Source of the DNA: JBGSYN01 sp041750975
GTDB taxonomy: Bacteria > Pseudomonadota > Alphaproteobacteria > Geminicoccales > Geminicoccaceae
Assembly (NCBI GenBank): GCA_041750975.1
Contig: JBGSYN010000057.1
Span: 1-11,597, forward strand
DNA length: 11,597 bases
Direction of reading: 5' to 3'
The notes beneath the pieces were generated by a model that was not told the DNA's origin, ran no database searches, and was given only the letters and a program-made list of their open reading frames with translations. Each line of letters opens with the position of its first letter. Positions within the stretch are counted from its first letter, which is position 1. This document shows positions 6,343-11,597 of this stretch, one piece after another. Position numbers and translations under genes: made by a program.

Positions 6343-7299
6343 ATGGCAGAAGTGCATCGTCAACTTGTCCTTCGCGGCCTGGACGAGGTCCTCGCTGAAA
6401 CTGATACGGCCGCAGAACGCCGCCGAGTGCGATGGGCTCAGGAGATACTTTCCATCGAGCAGGAGGTCGTCAACTATCTGCATTCCGGTTTCTGCCAAGC
6501 GGCCTTGCCACACCGTGAACCGAAAAATGCTACTGAGCCCTGGGTGCGCCGGAACGGCGCCTATCAACTCGTCATTCGTCCTGGCATCCTGCCTTTACGC
6601 GATCGAATCGTTTCGGTCGGCGTGCCGTATGGCACGAGGGCCCGTTTGATCATGATCTACTTTCAAACCGAGGCTGTGCGGAATCGGAACCAGATCGTCG
6701 ACCTCGGGCCCACGATGGCATCATGGCTTAAGAAAATGGGCCTGGGCACCTCTGGTGGTCCCCGCGGAACCTATGCACCCGTGCGTGAGCAGGCGCTGCG
6801 TATCGCACGGTGCGAGTTTACGATGCGCTTTGAGCAGGGACCTACTGAAGCGCGGCTCACCGACCAACGAATCGTCGATGGCATGCATCTCTGGCGCGAC
6901 GACAGCAACGAGAACGAGCTGTTCCGTAACGGTGGAGAGTGGGCGCGGCACGTAAAGCTCAGCGATGCTTTCTTCGAACATCTCATGGATCATGCCGTTC
7001 CTTTGTCAGAGGAAGCCATAGCTCGCCTGAAGCATTCCAGCCTCGCACTCGATCTTTACGTCTGGCTGACCTATCGCTTGCATGCCTTGCGCAAAGAAAC
7101 CATTGTTCCATGGTATGCCCTGGCCGACCATTTTGGGAGCGAGAGTGGACATCGGCAACTCGCGTTTCGCCTCAAAGAGGTGTTGAGAGATGTGGTCGCC
7201 GTTTACCCGGAAGCTGACGTCGAAGCTGCCCATCGTGGTTTGATCCTGCGACCATCCAGACCATCTGTACCGACGAGCAGTGTGATCGTGCGCCACTGA
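6343..7299 (+). CDS. repA: Plasmid replication initiator RepA (RepA_C-like)
   Basis: A 318-residue protein from the ATG at 6343; a GTG at 6274 would add 23 residues with an unconvincing leader, and neither start has a clear ribosome-binding site. The order of conserved blocks is that of the alphaproteobacterial plasmid RepA family: YLHSGFCQAALPHRE (about 45-59), WVRRNGAYQLVIRPG (67-81), GVPYGTRARLIMIYFQTEAVR (about 93-113), a helix-turn-helix-like LGPTMASWLKKMGL (121-134) with GGPRGTYAPVREQ (138-150), and a C-terminal winged-helix-like block (LALDLYVWLTYRLHALR, HFGSESGHRQLAFRLKEVL). It is expected to bind the CGCTGAA iterons directly upstream and open the origin with DnaA. It diverges from parAB, the common backbone layout. 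The start codon is the least certain part. Confidence 0.88.
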   Translation: MAEVHRQLVLRGLDEVLAETDTAAERRRVRWAQEILSIEQEVVNYLHSGFCQAALPHREPKNATEPWVRRNGAYQLVIRPGILPLRDRIVSVGVPYGTRARLIMIYFQTEAVRNRNQIVDLGPTMASWLKKMGLGTSGGPRGTYAPVREQALRIARCEFTMRFEQGPTEARLTDQRIVDGMHLWRDDSNENELFRNGGEWARHVKLSDAFFEHLMDHAVPLSEEAIARLKHSSLALDLYVWLTYRLHALRKETIVPWYALADHFGSESGHRQLAFRLKEVLRDVVAVYPEADVEAAHRGLILRPSRPSVPTSSVIVRH

Positions 7300-7612
7300 C
7301 AATTGAAACCTCTCCGTCGGGTTCTGACGTCAGAACCTGAACCGAAGCTGACATTCTGATCTATTTCCTAGTGATGGCCTCAAGCACCTTGTGACAGGCT
7401 TCATGCGCTTTGCGCGACAGCAAGATGGTTGATGAGATCCGCACGCTGCTCGAACTTGAATACGCCAAACGAGAAAACGACAAAGCGGAACGCGTGACTA
7501 CACTTTCCGATTTTGTGTGTTGCCAACAGGCTTGATTTTCAACCCGCGCCGGCACCGACCTATCCCCTTCCCGTTGCATGCATTCATGCGCTGAATACGA
7601 TACACTTTTTGC
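7300..7612. other. Gap after repA: candidate parS, then a promoter region
   Basis: These 313 bases hold the second copy of the 16-bp palindrome near the repA stop, and, at the far end, weak promoter-like hexamers before the next gene (TTGCAT at 7574-7579, TACGAT at 7596-7601). A short plus-strand frame at 7425-7535 encodes 36 residues but has no ribosome-binding site; I do not call it. No T-run terminator follows repA. Confidence 0.45.
7320..7337. repeat. Candidate parS centromere, copy 2 (downstream of repA)
   Basis: GGTTCTGACGTCAGAACC is a perfect 18-bp palindrome whose central 16 bases are identical to 4221-4236 within parB. A 16-base identity by chance in a window this size is very unlikely. 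With no loop and no T-run it is not a terminator. A ParB-binding site is the simplest explanation. Confidence 0.65.
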
Positions 7613-8383
7613 ATGACCAATTTCTTTGAACACAATGTGAACAACGTACCGAGCGATGTCGCGACAAGTCGCGACCAGCTGCGGCAAGACGCGACAGCCG
7701 ACGACTTCATTTCTCTGAAAGAAGCACGCCAGATTTTTATTGAGCATGGCCGGGCGGTAACGGAACGGACGCTGCAAAGATATTGCGAGAAGCAGCACCT
7801 CGATGCGCAAAAACGCATCACGGGTGAAGGAGAAAAGTGGTTCGCACGGCGAAGCTCCGTGCTCACGCGGATCGCCGAGCTCGACGCGTTCGATCGGCTG
7901 CGGCCGACGCGACCGGCCGCGACAAGCGACGACATGTCGGCTCCTGTCGTGGTCGAGGCCAAGCCGCAGAATGAGCCCGACCCGGTGCGACAGCCGACAA
8001 CGCACGACAGCAGCGCGCCTGCCGATCCGGCGCAACCGAGCCAAACGTCAACCGACGACCTGTCGCGGCCAGCCGCGACAGGTCGCGACGTGTCGGGGAT
8101 CGAGCGCGAACGATCGCTCTACGAAAAAATGATCACCATGCAGGATGATGAGATAGCCGAGCTGCGCAAAGACAAGATCATGCTCGTTACCCAGCTGGAG
8201 ATGAAGGACAAACAGATTGATCACTTCTTTTCCGGCGAGCGCGACACGAAGACATTGCTCGGGCGACTGCAGAGCCTTTTCAACAGCGCATTGCCGAGCA
8301 GGACGAGTGGCACGCGGTATGTTCCGGAGGGCGAGGGGATCGATAGCGGTCTCGATCGCAAGAATGGCGAGGCCACGGGCTAG
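7613..8383 (+). CDS. HTH plus coiled-coil DNA-binding-like protein of the second replicon
   Basis: A 256-residue protein of unknown exact function. Residues 31-88 (DFISLKEARQIFIEHGRAVTERTLQRYCEK through SSVLTRIAEL) look like a MerR/excisionase-type helix-turn-helix. Residues 91-163 are a Pro/Ala/Asp/Ser-rich disordered linker. Residues 164-206 (ERERSLYEKMITMQDDEIAEL through LEMKDKQIDHFF) form a coiled coil, probably for dimerisation. Three related peptide segments (DVATSRDQL, RPAATSDDMS, RPAATGRDVS) correspond to diverged copies of a roughly 28-bp DNA repeat. The ATG at 7613 has no ribosome-binding site and lies 6 bases after TACACT, so a leaderless message is possible. It is followed after 52 bases by the second initiator gene, which suggests a replication or copy-control accessory; that role is inferred from position only. 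Confidence 0.8.
   Translation: MTNFFEHNVNNVPSDVATSRDQLRQDATADDFISLKEARQIFIEHGRAVTERTLQRYCEKQHLDAQKRITGEGEKWFARRSSVLTRIAELDAFDRLRPTRPAATSDDMSAPVVVEAKPQNEPDPVRQPTTHDSSAPADPAQPSQTSTDDLSRPAATGRDVSGIERERSLYEKMITMQDDEIAELRKDKIMLVTQLEMKDKQIDHFFSGERDTKTLLGRLQSLFNSALPSRTSGTRYVPEGEGIDSGLDRKNGEATG
7656..8097 (+). repeat. Three diverged in-frame ~28-bp repeats rich in GTCGCGAC
   Basis: Copies lie at about 7656-7683, 7914-7941 and 8070-8097; the last two agree at about 21 of 28 positions. The offsets (258 and 156 bases) are multiples of three, so they read as the same peptide. The palindrome GTCGCGAC occurs at 7658-7665, 7668-7675 and 8082-8089. Confidence 0.55.
8056..8085. repeat. Perfect 13-bp inverted repeat inside the HTH/coiled-coil gene
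   Basis: CGACCTGTCGCGG at 8056-8068 is exactly complementary to CCGCGACAGGTCG at 8073-8085, with a 4-base loop (CCAG). It lies in the linker-coding part of the gene and overlaps the third 28-bp repeat. Such a strong stem would form in mRNA or single-stranded DNA. Confidence 0.6.
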
Positions 8384-8435
8384 CTGTCCACACTCGCGTC
8401 GATATCCGCACCACGCTCGATGCTACACTGGTGAC

Positions 8436-9869
8436 ATGAAAGCGAACACGCGCAGCGAGCGGCAGCACAAGCCGACCACGACCGACAAGGCGAACGGCAT
8501 GGTCGCGCGAGATGCGAAGGAGCCTGCCCCCTTCGAGATCGAGCGGCGGCTGATGGAAGAGATCAACATCCTCAAGCTCGAGGGCGCGCTTTTCTGTTTC
8601 GATCCGCGCGAGGCGAAGCGGCGACGCGGTGCGCTCATCTTGAAGGACGCCTTGAAACGTCCGATCACGGTGCGGGTGCATCCCGACCTCGGACAACCAT
8701 CGGTGCTCGCCTACAAAGTTTTGCAAGCGATTTTTCTGAAGTTGACCGAGCAAGGATGTGAGCCGCACGAAGACGGCACCTGTCACTACAATGACACCGT
8801 ACATTTCAGTCAACGAGAGCTCGCACGACTCGTTGGTAGAACGTGGGGGACATCTGCATCCGAGCAATTGTACAACGCCATCAAGCAGCTGCGACTGACG
8901 GATATCACCGCACATTTTTACGACAAGAAAACAAAAACGTGGTCGCTGACGTCGTTCGCGATTTTGCCCAGCGACATTTTTTCTGGACATGATGAAACCA
9001 TCACGCGATGTGTTGTCCGAGTTGCACCAGAAATCATTGCCAGTCTCAATAGACGACATGTGGCCATCTTCAACTTGAATCGCCTCAATCAACTCGACAC
9101 GATTGGGCTCGCCATTTACAAACATGCGTTCTTTCATCTGTCGAATTTGATGCACGATGCGCGACCGAACGGACAATTGAAATTCACCAAAGACTATGAC
9201 GCCATATGCACCGAGTGGCTTGGAAGCATAAAGTCGCTGAAGCACCGATCACGAATCATAAACGACCAACTCGGCCGCCACTTTGACGGCCTTGTCGCAA
9301 CAGGACTTATCAGACGCTACACGATCGAGAAGAACAAAGCCGGCGATGGTTTCAACATCACCTTCTATCCGGGCAAAGGTTTCTTCGAGGACTACGAGAC
9401 CTTCTATATCAAACAGGCGAAGCCACGTCGCCGCCCGCAAGGGACCGATCTGCTCGAGGTGAAGGCGCTCGAGCTCGTCGCGCATTTCCATCGTGCCCTT
9501 GGCCGCACGACGCGCACCCGCTTCGCGGATCATGAGACGGCCTATGCCGACGAGCTTCTGACGACCCATACGGAGGAGGAGCTCCGCGACCTCATTGCCT
9601 ACGCTATCGGCGAGGCGCGCAAGACCAGGTACGAGATGCTCTTTTTCGGCGCTCTCAAAAGCTACCTGCCGGCATGGGGTGCCGATCGGGCCAGGCAGAA
9701 GGAGCGGCAGCGCCGGGCGAAGGTCATGGCCGACTGCCCCATCTGCAACGGCGAAGGCGTCTTCAGGCTCAAGGAGCAAGGGAGCCACCAGGTTCAGGTG
9801 CATCTCTGTCCGCACCGCCTCGAGGCGGTGACGGATCTCGAAGACCGGCTCAAAGCCTATCGCGTTTAG
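8436..9869 (+). CDS. Second plasmid replication initiator-like protein (tandem winged-helix, C-terminal CxxC/CxH)
   Basis: A 477-residue protein from the ATG at 8436; earlier in-frame codons overlap the upstream gene and code an arginine-rich unlikely leader. Residues 85-160 form a first winged-helix-like unit (SVLAYKVLQAIFLKLTEQG, FSQRELARLVGR, SEQLYNAIKQLRLTDI). Residues 215-300 form a second (LDTIGLAIYKHAFFHLSNL, then IINDQLGRHFDGLVATGLIRRYTIEK). This resembles RPA/Rep_3-type initiators, but I cannot assign the exact family. The C-terminal 140 residues include a helical module (LELVAHFHRALG onward) and a probable zinc site, CPIC (434-437) with LCPH (458-460). G+C is about 50% over 8701-9420 and close to 70% after that, so the tail may have a separate origin. 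Three 22-bp iterons begin seven bases after the stop, as expected if this protein binds them. Its start lies 6 bases after TACACT. Confidence 0.8.
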   Translation: MKANTRSERQHKPTTTDKANGMVARDAKEPAPFEIERRLMEEINILKLEGALFCFDPREAKRRRGALILKDALKRPITVRVHPDLGQPSVLAYKVLQAIFLKLTEQGCEPHEDGTCHYNDTVHFSQRELARLVGRTWGTSASEQLYNAIKQLRLTDITAHFYDKKTKTWSLTSFAILPSDIFSGHDETITRCVVRVAPEIIASLNRRHVAIFNLNRLNQLDTIGLAIYKHAFFHLSNLMHDARPNGQLKFTKDYDAICTEWLGSIKSLKHRSRIINDQLGRHFDGLVATGLIRRYTIEKNKAGDGFNITFYPGKGFFEDYETFYIKQAKPRRRPQGTDLLEVKALELVAHFHRALGRTTRTRFADHETAYADELLTTHTEEELRDLIAYAIGEARKTRYEMLFFGALKSYLPAWGADRARQKERQRRAKVMADCPICNGEGVFRLKEQGSHQVQVHLCPHRLEAVTDLEDRLKAYRV

Positions 9870-9875
9870 CCCGCA

Positions 9876-9942
9876 GGATGGTGCCTTTGACCGTAAGGAG
9901 TGGTGCCTCTGACCGTAAGGGATGGTGCCTTTGACCGTAAAA
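9876..9942 (+). repeat. Three tandem 22-bp iterons (oriV 2)
   Basis: TGGTGCCTTTGACCGTAA occurs at 9879-9896 and 9923-9940, and with one change (TGGTGCCTCTGACCGTAA) at 9901-9918. The period is exactly 22 bases, close to two helical turns. They lie directly after the second initiator-like gene and are the expected binding sites of its product. Confidence 0.85.
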
Positions 9943-10055
9943 TTCCTCGGGCTTTTGCTATAAAGCCTGGAGAAATATGGCTTTTCTGCCGAAGCCCCGA
10001 AAGTCTGATCATCTCTGATTACCTTTAATACACACTCATTGTTGTGTGATAAGTC

Positions 10056-10064
10056 TGGGGATAA
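10056..10064 (-). promoter_or_regulatory. DnaA-box-like site in oriV 2
   Basis: Minus-strand TTATCCCCA differs from TTATNCACA at one position. It lies about 115 bases past the last 22-bp iteron in AT-rich DNA. Confidence 0.4.
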
Positions 10065-10101
10065 CTCACACTCAAATGCGTCCAATGAAATGACAATATG
10101 C

Positions 10102-10138
10102 GTCAAAGATTGACAAACATTCTTATCGGTCATAAACT
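10102..10138 (+). promoter_or_regulatory. Promoter and operator of the parDE-type operon
   Basis: TTGACA (10110-10115), a 17-base spacer and TAAACT (10133-10138) form a sigma70-type promoter that would start transcription at or just before the ATG at 10147. GTCAA-AGA-TTGAC (10102-10114) is an inverted repeat over the -35 box, a good site for the ribbon-helix-helix antitoxin. Confidence 0.55.
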
Positions 10139-10146
10139 AATAATAT

Positions 10147-10410
10147 ATGAATGAAAATACCACAGCTGCAAACACAACGATGAATGTCTCTTTGCCTGGA
10201 ACGCTTAAAGACTATGTACATAACCGCGTTTCGGAGGGCATATTCAGCAATCCGAGCGACTACGTGCGGGCCTTGATCCGCGAGGACATGCGCCGACGCG
10301 TCGAGGATCGGCTCGAGAGCTTGCTCTTGGAAGGGCTCAACTCTGGCCCGGCCCGTCCGGTTGATTGGCAGGAGATCCGATCGGCCGCCCACAGCCAGGC
10401 CCCTCTATGA
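10147..10410 (+). CDS. parD: ParD-type antitoxin (ribbon-helix-helix)
   Basis: An 87-residue protein. After a short polar leader, residues 11-48 are the ribbon-helix-helix DNA-binding unit (TTMNVSLPGTLKDYVHNRV, then SNPSDYVRALIRED). Residues 50-87 (RRRVEDRLESLLLEGLNSGPARPVDWQEIR) are the toxin-wrapping tail typical of ParD partners of ParE. It neutralises the toxin encoded next and, in complex with it, represses the operon. The ATG at 10147 has no ribosome-binding site and sits 8 bases past the -10 box, so translation may be leaderless; ATG 10180 is an alternative with no better site. The stop codon overlaps the toxin start. Position beside oriV 2 fits a plasmid-addiction role. Confidence 0.9.
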   Translation: MNENTTAANTTMNVSLPGTLKDYVHNRVSEGIFSNPSDYVRALIREDMRRRVEDRLESLLLEGLNSGPARPVDWQEIRSAAHSQAPL

Positions 10411-10751
10411 GCCGAGGCATCCTCATTCTGCCAAGCGCCGAGGCAGATTTAAGCGGCCAAACGGCCTGGTACCTTCAGAAGGCTGGCCTTGAGCTCGCCG
10501 ACCGCTTCCTCTCGGCTGTCCGAGAAACCGCCGAGATGAGCCTCGAATTTCCGGGGATGGGCTTCCGCCACGAATTCCGGCACCCAGGCTTGAGCGGCAT
10601 CCTCCTGCTGCCGGTCAAAGGCTTCGAGAAGCACCTCTTGCTCTACCGGCCCACCGAGGCCGGAATTGAGCTCATCCGCGTCTACCATGCCGCTCGGGAC
10701 ATCGACGTCATCGACCCAGAACAGGTAGGGGGAGGGGACCTGGACGCCTAA
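10407..10751 (+). CDS. parE: ParE-type toxin (RelE/ParE superfamily)
   Basis: A 114-residue protein. The ATG at 10407 overlaps the antitoxin stop (ATGA), so translation is coupled; longer in-frame starts would run far into the antitoxin gene. It shows the ParE pattern: a first strand (RGILILPSAEADL), a helical hairpin (QTAWYLQKAGLELADRFLSAVRETAEMSLEFPGMG), then the beta sheet with VKGFEKHLLLYRP, GIELIRVYHAARDID at the end, where the family has its conserved R-x-x-x-x-x-RD region. Characterised ParE proteins poison DNA gyrase; others in the superfamily cleave mRNA on the ribosome, so the target here is inferred only from family. Confidence 0.9.
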   Translation: MSRGILILPSAEADLSGQTAWYLQKAGLELADRFLSAVRETAEMSLEFPGMGFRHEFRHPGLSGILLLPVKGFEKHLLLYRPTEAGIELIRVYHAARDIDVIDPEQVGGGDLDA

Positions 10752-10793
10752 AGGCCGGCAATTTGACATTTATCGAAATATATTGTGTAAAAT

Positions 10794-10837
10794 TTGACAA
10801 TGGGTCTATAGGGTCTATCATATCCATATGACCCATT
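10794..10837 (+). promoter_or_regulatory. Promoter and operator of the phd/relE-type operon
   Basis: TTGACA (10794-10799), a 16-base spacer and TATCAT (10816-10821) form a near-consensus promoter. AATGGGTC (10799-10806) and GACCCATT (10830-10837) are perfect inverted arms that bracket the -10 box, and GGGTCTAT is directly repeated at 10802 and 10811. This is a convincing autoregulatory operator for the antitoxin. A second TTGACA lies upstream at 10763-10768. Confidence 0.7.
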
Positions 10838-10851
10838 CCATAGGTGCAACC

Positions 10852-11106
10852 ATGAAGAGCATGAGTGCCAAGGACGCCAAGCAGAGCTTCGGCGTCCTTT
10901 TGGACGCCGCACAGCGGGAGCCGGTGACGATCACCCGGAACGGCCGCGAGGTCGCCGTGCTGATTTCCAAGGAGGATTTCGCGCGCTTAGAGGCGCTCGA
11001 GGACGCCCACTGGGGCCGGCTTGCCGAAGAGGCCATGCAAGAGGGCTACATCGGCGTTGAGGAGAGCGAAAAACTCTTGAACGAATTGCTCAATGCTAAA
11101 GATTAA
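10852..11106 (+). CDS. phd: Phd/YefM-family antitoxin
   Basis: An 84-residue protein. The ATG at 10852 follows AGGTG (10842-10846) by 5 bases; an ATG at 10828 would add eight residues and lies where transcription should begin, so a leaderless start there is possible. Residues 3-55 are the Phd/YefM DNA-binding and dimerisation unit (SAKDAKQSFGVLLDAAQREPVTITRNGREVAVLISKEDFARLEAL). The remainder (EDAHWGRLAEEAMQEGYIGVEESEKLLNELL) is the acidic toxin-binding tail. It should neutralise the RelE-like toxin encoded next and bind the inverted repeat at the promoter. The toxin gene starts 14 bases before this one ends. Confidence 0.9.
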   Translation: MKSMSAKDAKQSFGVLLDAAQREPVTITRNGREVAVLISKEDFARLEALEDAHWGRLAEEAMQEGYIGVEESEKLLNELLNAKD

Positions 11107-11368
11107 TATTGCCAAACGGGCCCAGAAGTTCCTTCGCCAACTGCCGCCCAAACATGGGCGGCAGATCTCTGCCAAGCTATTCCAGCTGCGCAATGAACCG
11201 TATCCCAACGATGCTAAACAACTTGTAGGCTACCCGCATTGGTGGCGAGCGACCGCCGGCGAGTACCGCATCATCTATCGGGTTGCGGACGATACGCTCT
11301 TTATCGAGATCGTCGGGAAGCGCAACGACGATGAAGTCTATCGGCAACTCCGCCGGCTCGAGGACTGA
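11093..11368 (+). CDS. relE: RelE-family toxin
   Basis: A 91-residue protein starting at the ATG at 11093, 14 bases inside the antitoxin gene. The family order is clear: KINIAKRAQKFLRQLPPKHGRQISAKLFQL, then the marker PYPNDAKQLVGYPHWWRATAGEYRIIYRV, and the last strand IEIVGKRNDDEVYRQL. Basic and aromatic residues in the R-x-x-x-G-x-YRIIY block and the terminal Tyr/Arg cluster match ribosome-dependent mRNA interferases of the RelE type. That activity is expected from family, not shown here. With its partner it forms the second addiction module of this backbone. Confidence 0.9.
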   Translation: MLKINIAKRAQKFLRQLPPKHGRQISAKLFQLRNEPYPNDAKQLVGYPHWWRATAGEYRIIYRVADDTLFIEIVGKRNDDEVYRQLRRLED

Positions 11369-11597
11369 CCCCGCCAGCAATCTCGGCCAGGCGAGGGCAG
11401 GGGCACTGCCCCGCCATTTCCCCTGCGATCCCTAAGAGATGCCGCCCCTGACGGGGCCGCTATCGCGAAAAAGGCTGCAACGCAGCCACGGTTGCCGCGC
11501 ACCGGTTGTCGCCTAGCCGGCCGACTTGGGGTTGAGTTGCCGCCCAGAGGGCGGCTCGCCGGCGGCGACACGCCGGCTTCGGCCTTGGCTGCCCCGG
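11369..11597. repeat. GC-rich stretch with five perfect short hairpins
   Basis: No convincing gene. Perfect inverted repeats with short loops lie at 11400-11412 (GGGGC/GCCCC), 11444-11457 (GCCCC/GGGGC), 11473-11487 (GGCTGC/GCAGCC), 11539-11555 (GCCGCCC/GGGCGGC) and 11558-11577 (GCCGGCG/CGCCGGC). None is followed by a T-run. The stretch may be the 3' flank or an origin-of-transfer region of mobilisation genes beyond the window, but that is speculation. Confidence 0.5.

Larger units (their letters stand above)
9870..10109. other. Probable second replication origin (oriV 2)
   Basis: From the initiator stop codon there are three iterons, a 6-bp hairpin (GGCTTT at 9950-9955 with AAAGCC at 9962-9967), AT-rich DNA and a DnaA-box-like TTATCCCCA on the minus strand (10064-10056). 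No gene is visible. The layout is that of an iteron origin lying downstream of its initiator gene, and it is independent of the CGCTGAA array at 6005-6247. Confidence 0.65.

Noticed and set aside
6393..6410. A seventh CGCTGAA inside repA
   Set aside because: The flank matches the iteron consensus poorly and it falls in coding sequence, so chance is likely.
7320..7337. Reading the palindrome after repA as a transcription terminator
   Set aside because: It has no loop or T-run, and its identical 16-base core occurs inside parB, which a terminator role would not explain.
7425..7535. A 36-residue plus-strand frame (MVDEIRTLLELEYAKREN...)
   Set aside because: No ribosome-binding site and no recognisable family. 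It could be a decayed gene end, but the evidence is too thin to call.
7361..8044. Long minus-strand open frame of 227 codons
   Set aside because: It lies opposite the start of the HTH/coiled-coil gene and shows low-complexity, family-less protein. It is explained by the GC-rich sense gene.
9876..9942. Reading the three 22-bp repeats as a CRISPR array
   Set aside because: They are nearly contiguous with only 4-base gaps, no spacers and no cas genes. They fit plasmid iterons.
8280..10133. Two long minus-strand open frames (8280-9245 and 9249-10133)
   Set aside because: They are antisense to the second initiator gene, which has clear domain structure. Their products match nothing I know and one runs through the iterons.
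11338..11571. Minus-strand open frame of 77 codons at the right edge
   Set aside because: It runs through all five hairpins, has no ribosome-binding site and has low-complexity Arg/Ser/Pro-rich content.

Overview
The window looks like part of a plasmid, or of a region derived from one, from a GC-rich alphaproteobacterium. A Hyphomicrobiales host such as a Methylobacterium-like genus is likely, but I cannot prove the genus. The reasons are an HWE-family histidine kinase, an alphaproteobacterial-type plasmid RepA beside divergent parAB, a possible EcfG-type stress promoter, and dense coding at roughly 60% G+C with AT-rich dips at the origins. No rRNA, tRNA, CRISPR array, transposase or recombinase is visible.

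Left third (1-3586), stress and signalling cargo. On the minus strand an orphan, C-terminally altered ParD-like antitoxin runs into a PAS-HWE histidine kinase. The kinase overlaps by ATGA a receiver-PAS protein that leaves the window at base 1. Next, a minus-strand YciF/DUF892 ferritin-like gene and a plus-strand manganese catalase diverge from a shared 236-bp upstream region.

Middle (3587-7612), first replication and partition module. parA and parB are transcribed leftwards with an ATGA overlap, and repA rightwards. Between them lie a 31-bp near-palindrome beside parA and six direct repeats sharing CGCTGAA, the first five spaced at multiples of 11 bp, with a DnaA-box-like site. The palindrome GTTCTGACGTCAGAAC occurs twice, once inside parB and once just after repA. 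It is the best parS (centromere) candidate.

Right-centre (7613-10146), second replication module. A HTH plus coiled-coil protein is followed by a 477-residue tandem winged-helix initiator-like protein and by three exact-period 22-bp iterons, a DnaA-box-like site and AT-rich DNA. The window therefore seems to hold two iteron replicons side by side.

Right end (10147-11597), stability modules. A parDE-type and a phd/relE-type toxin-antitoxin operon each have a recognisable promoter/operator. They are followed by about 230 bp without a convincing gene that holds five short perfect hairpins. Together the right two-thirds are a plasmid backbone (replicate, segregate, kill plasmid-free cells), and the left third is adaptive cargo for light/redox-like sensing and peroxide defence.
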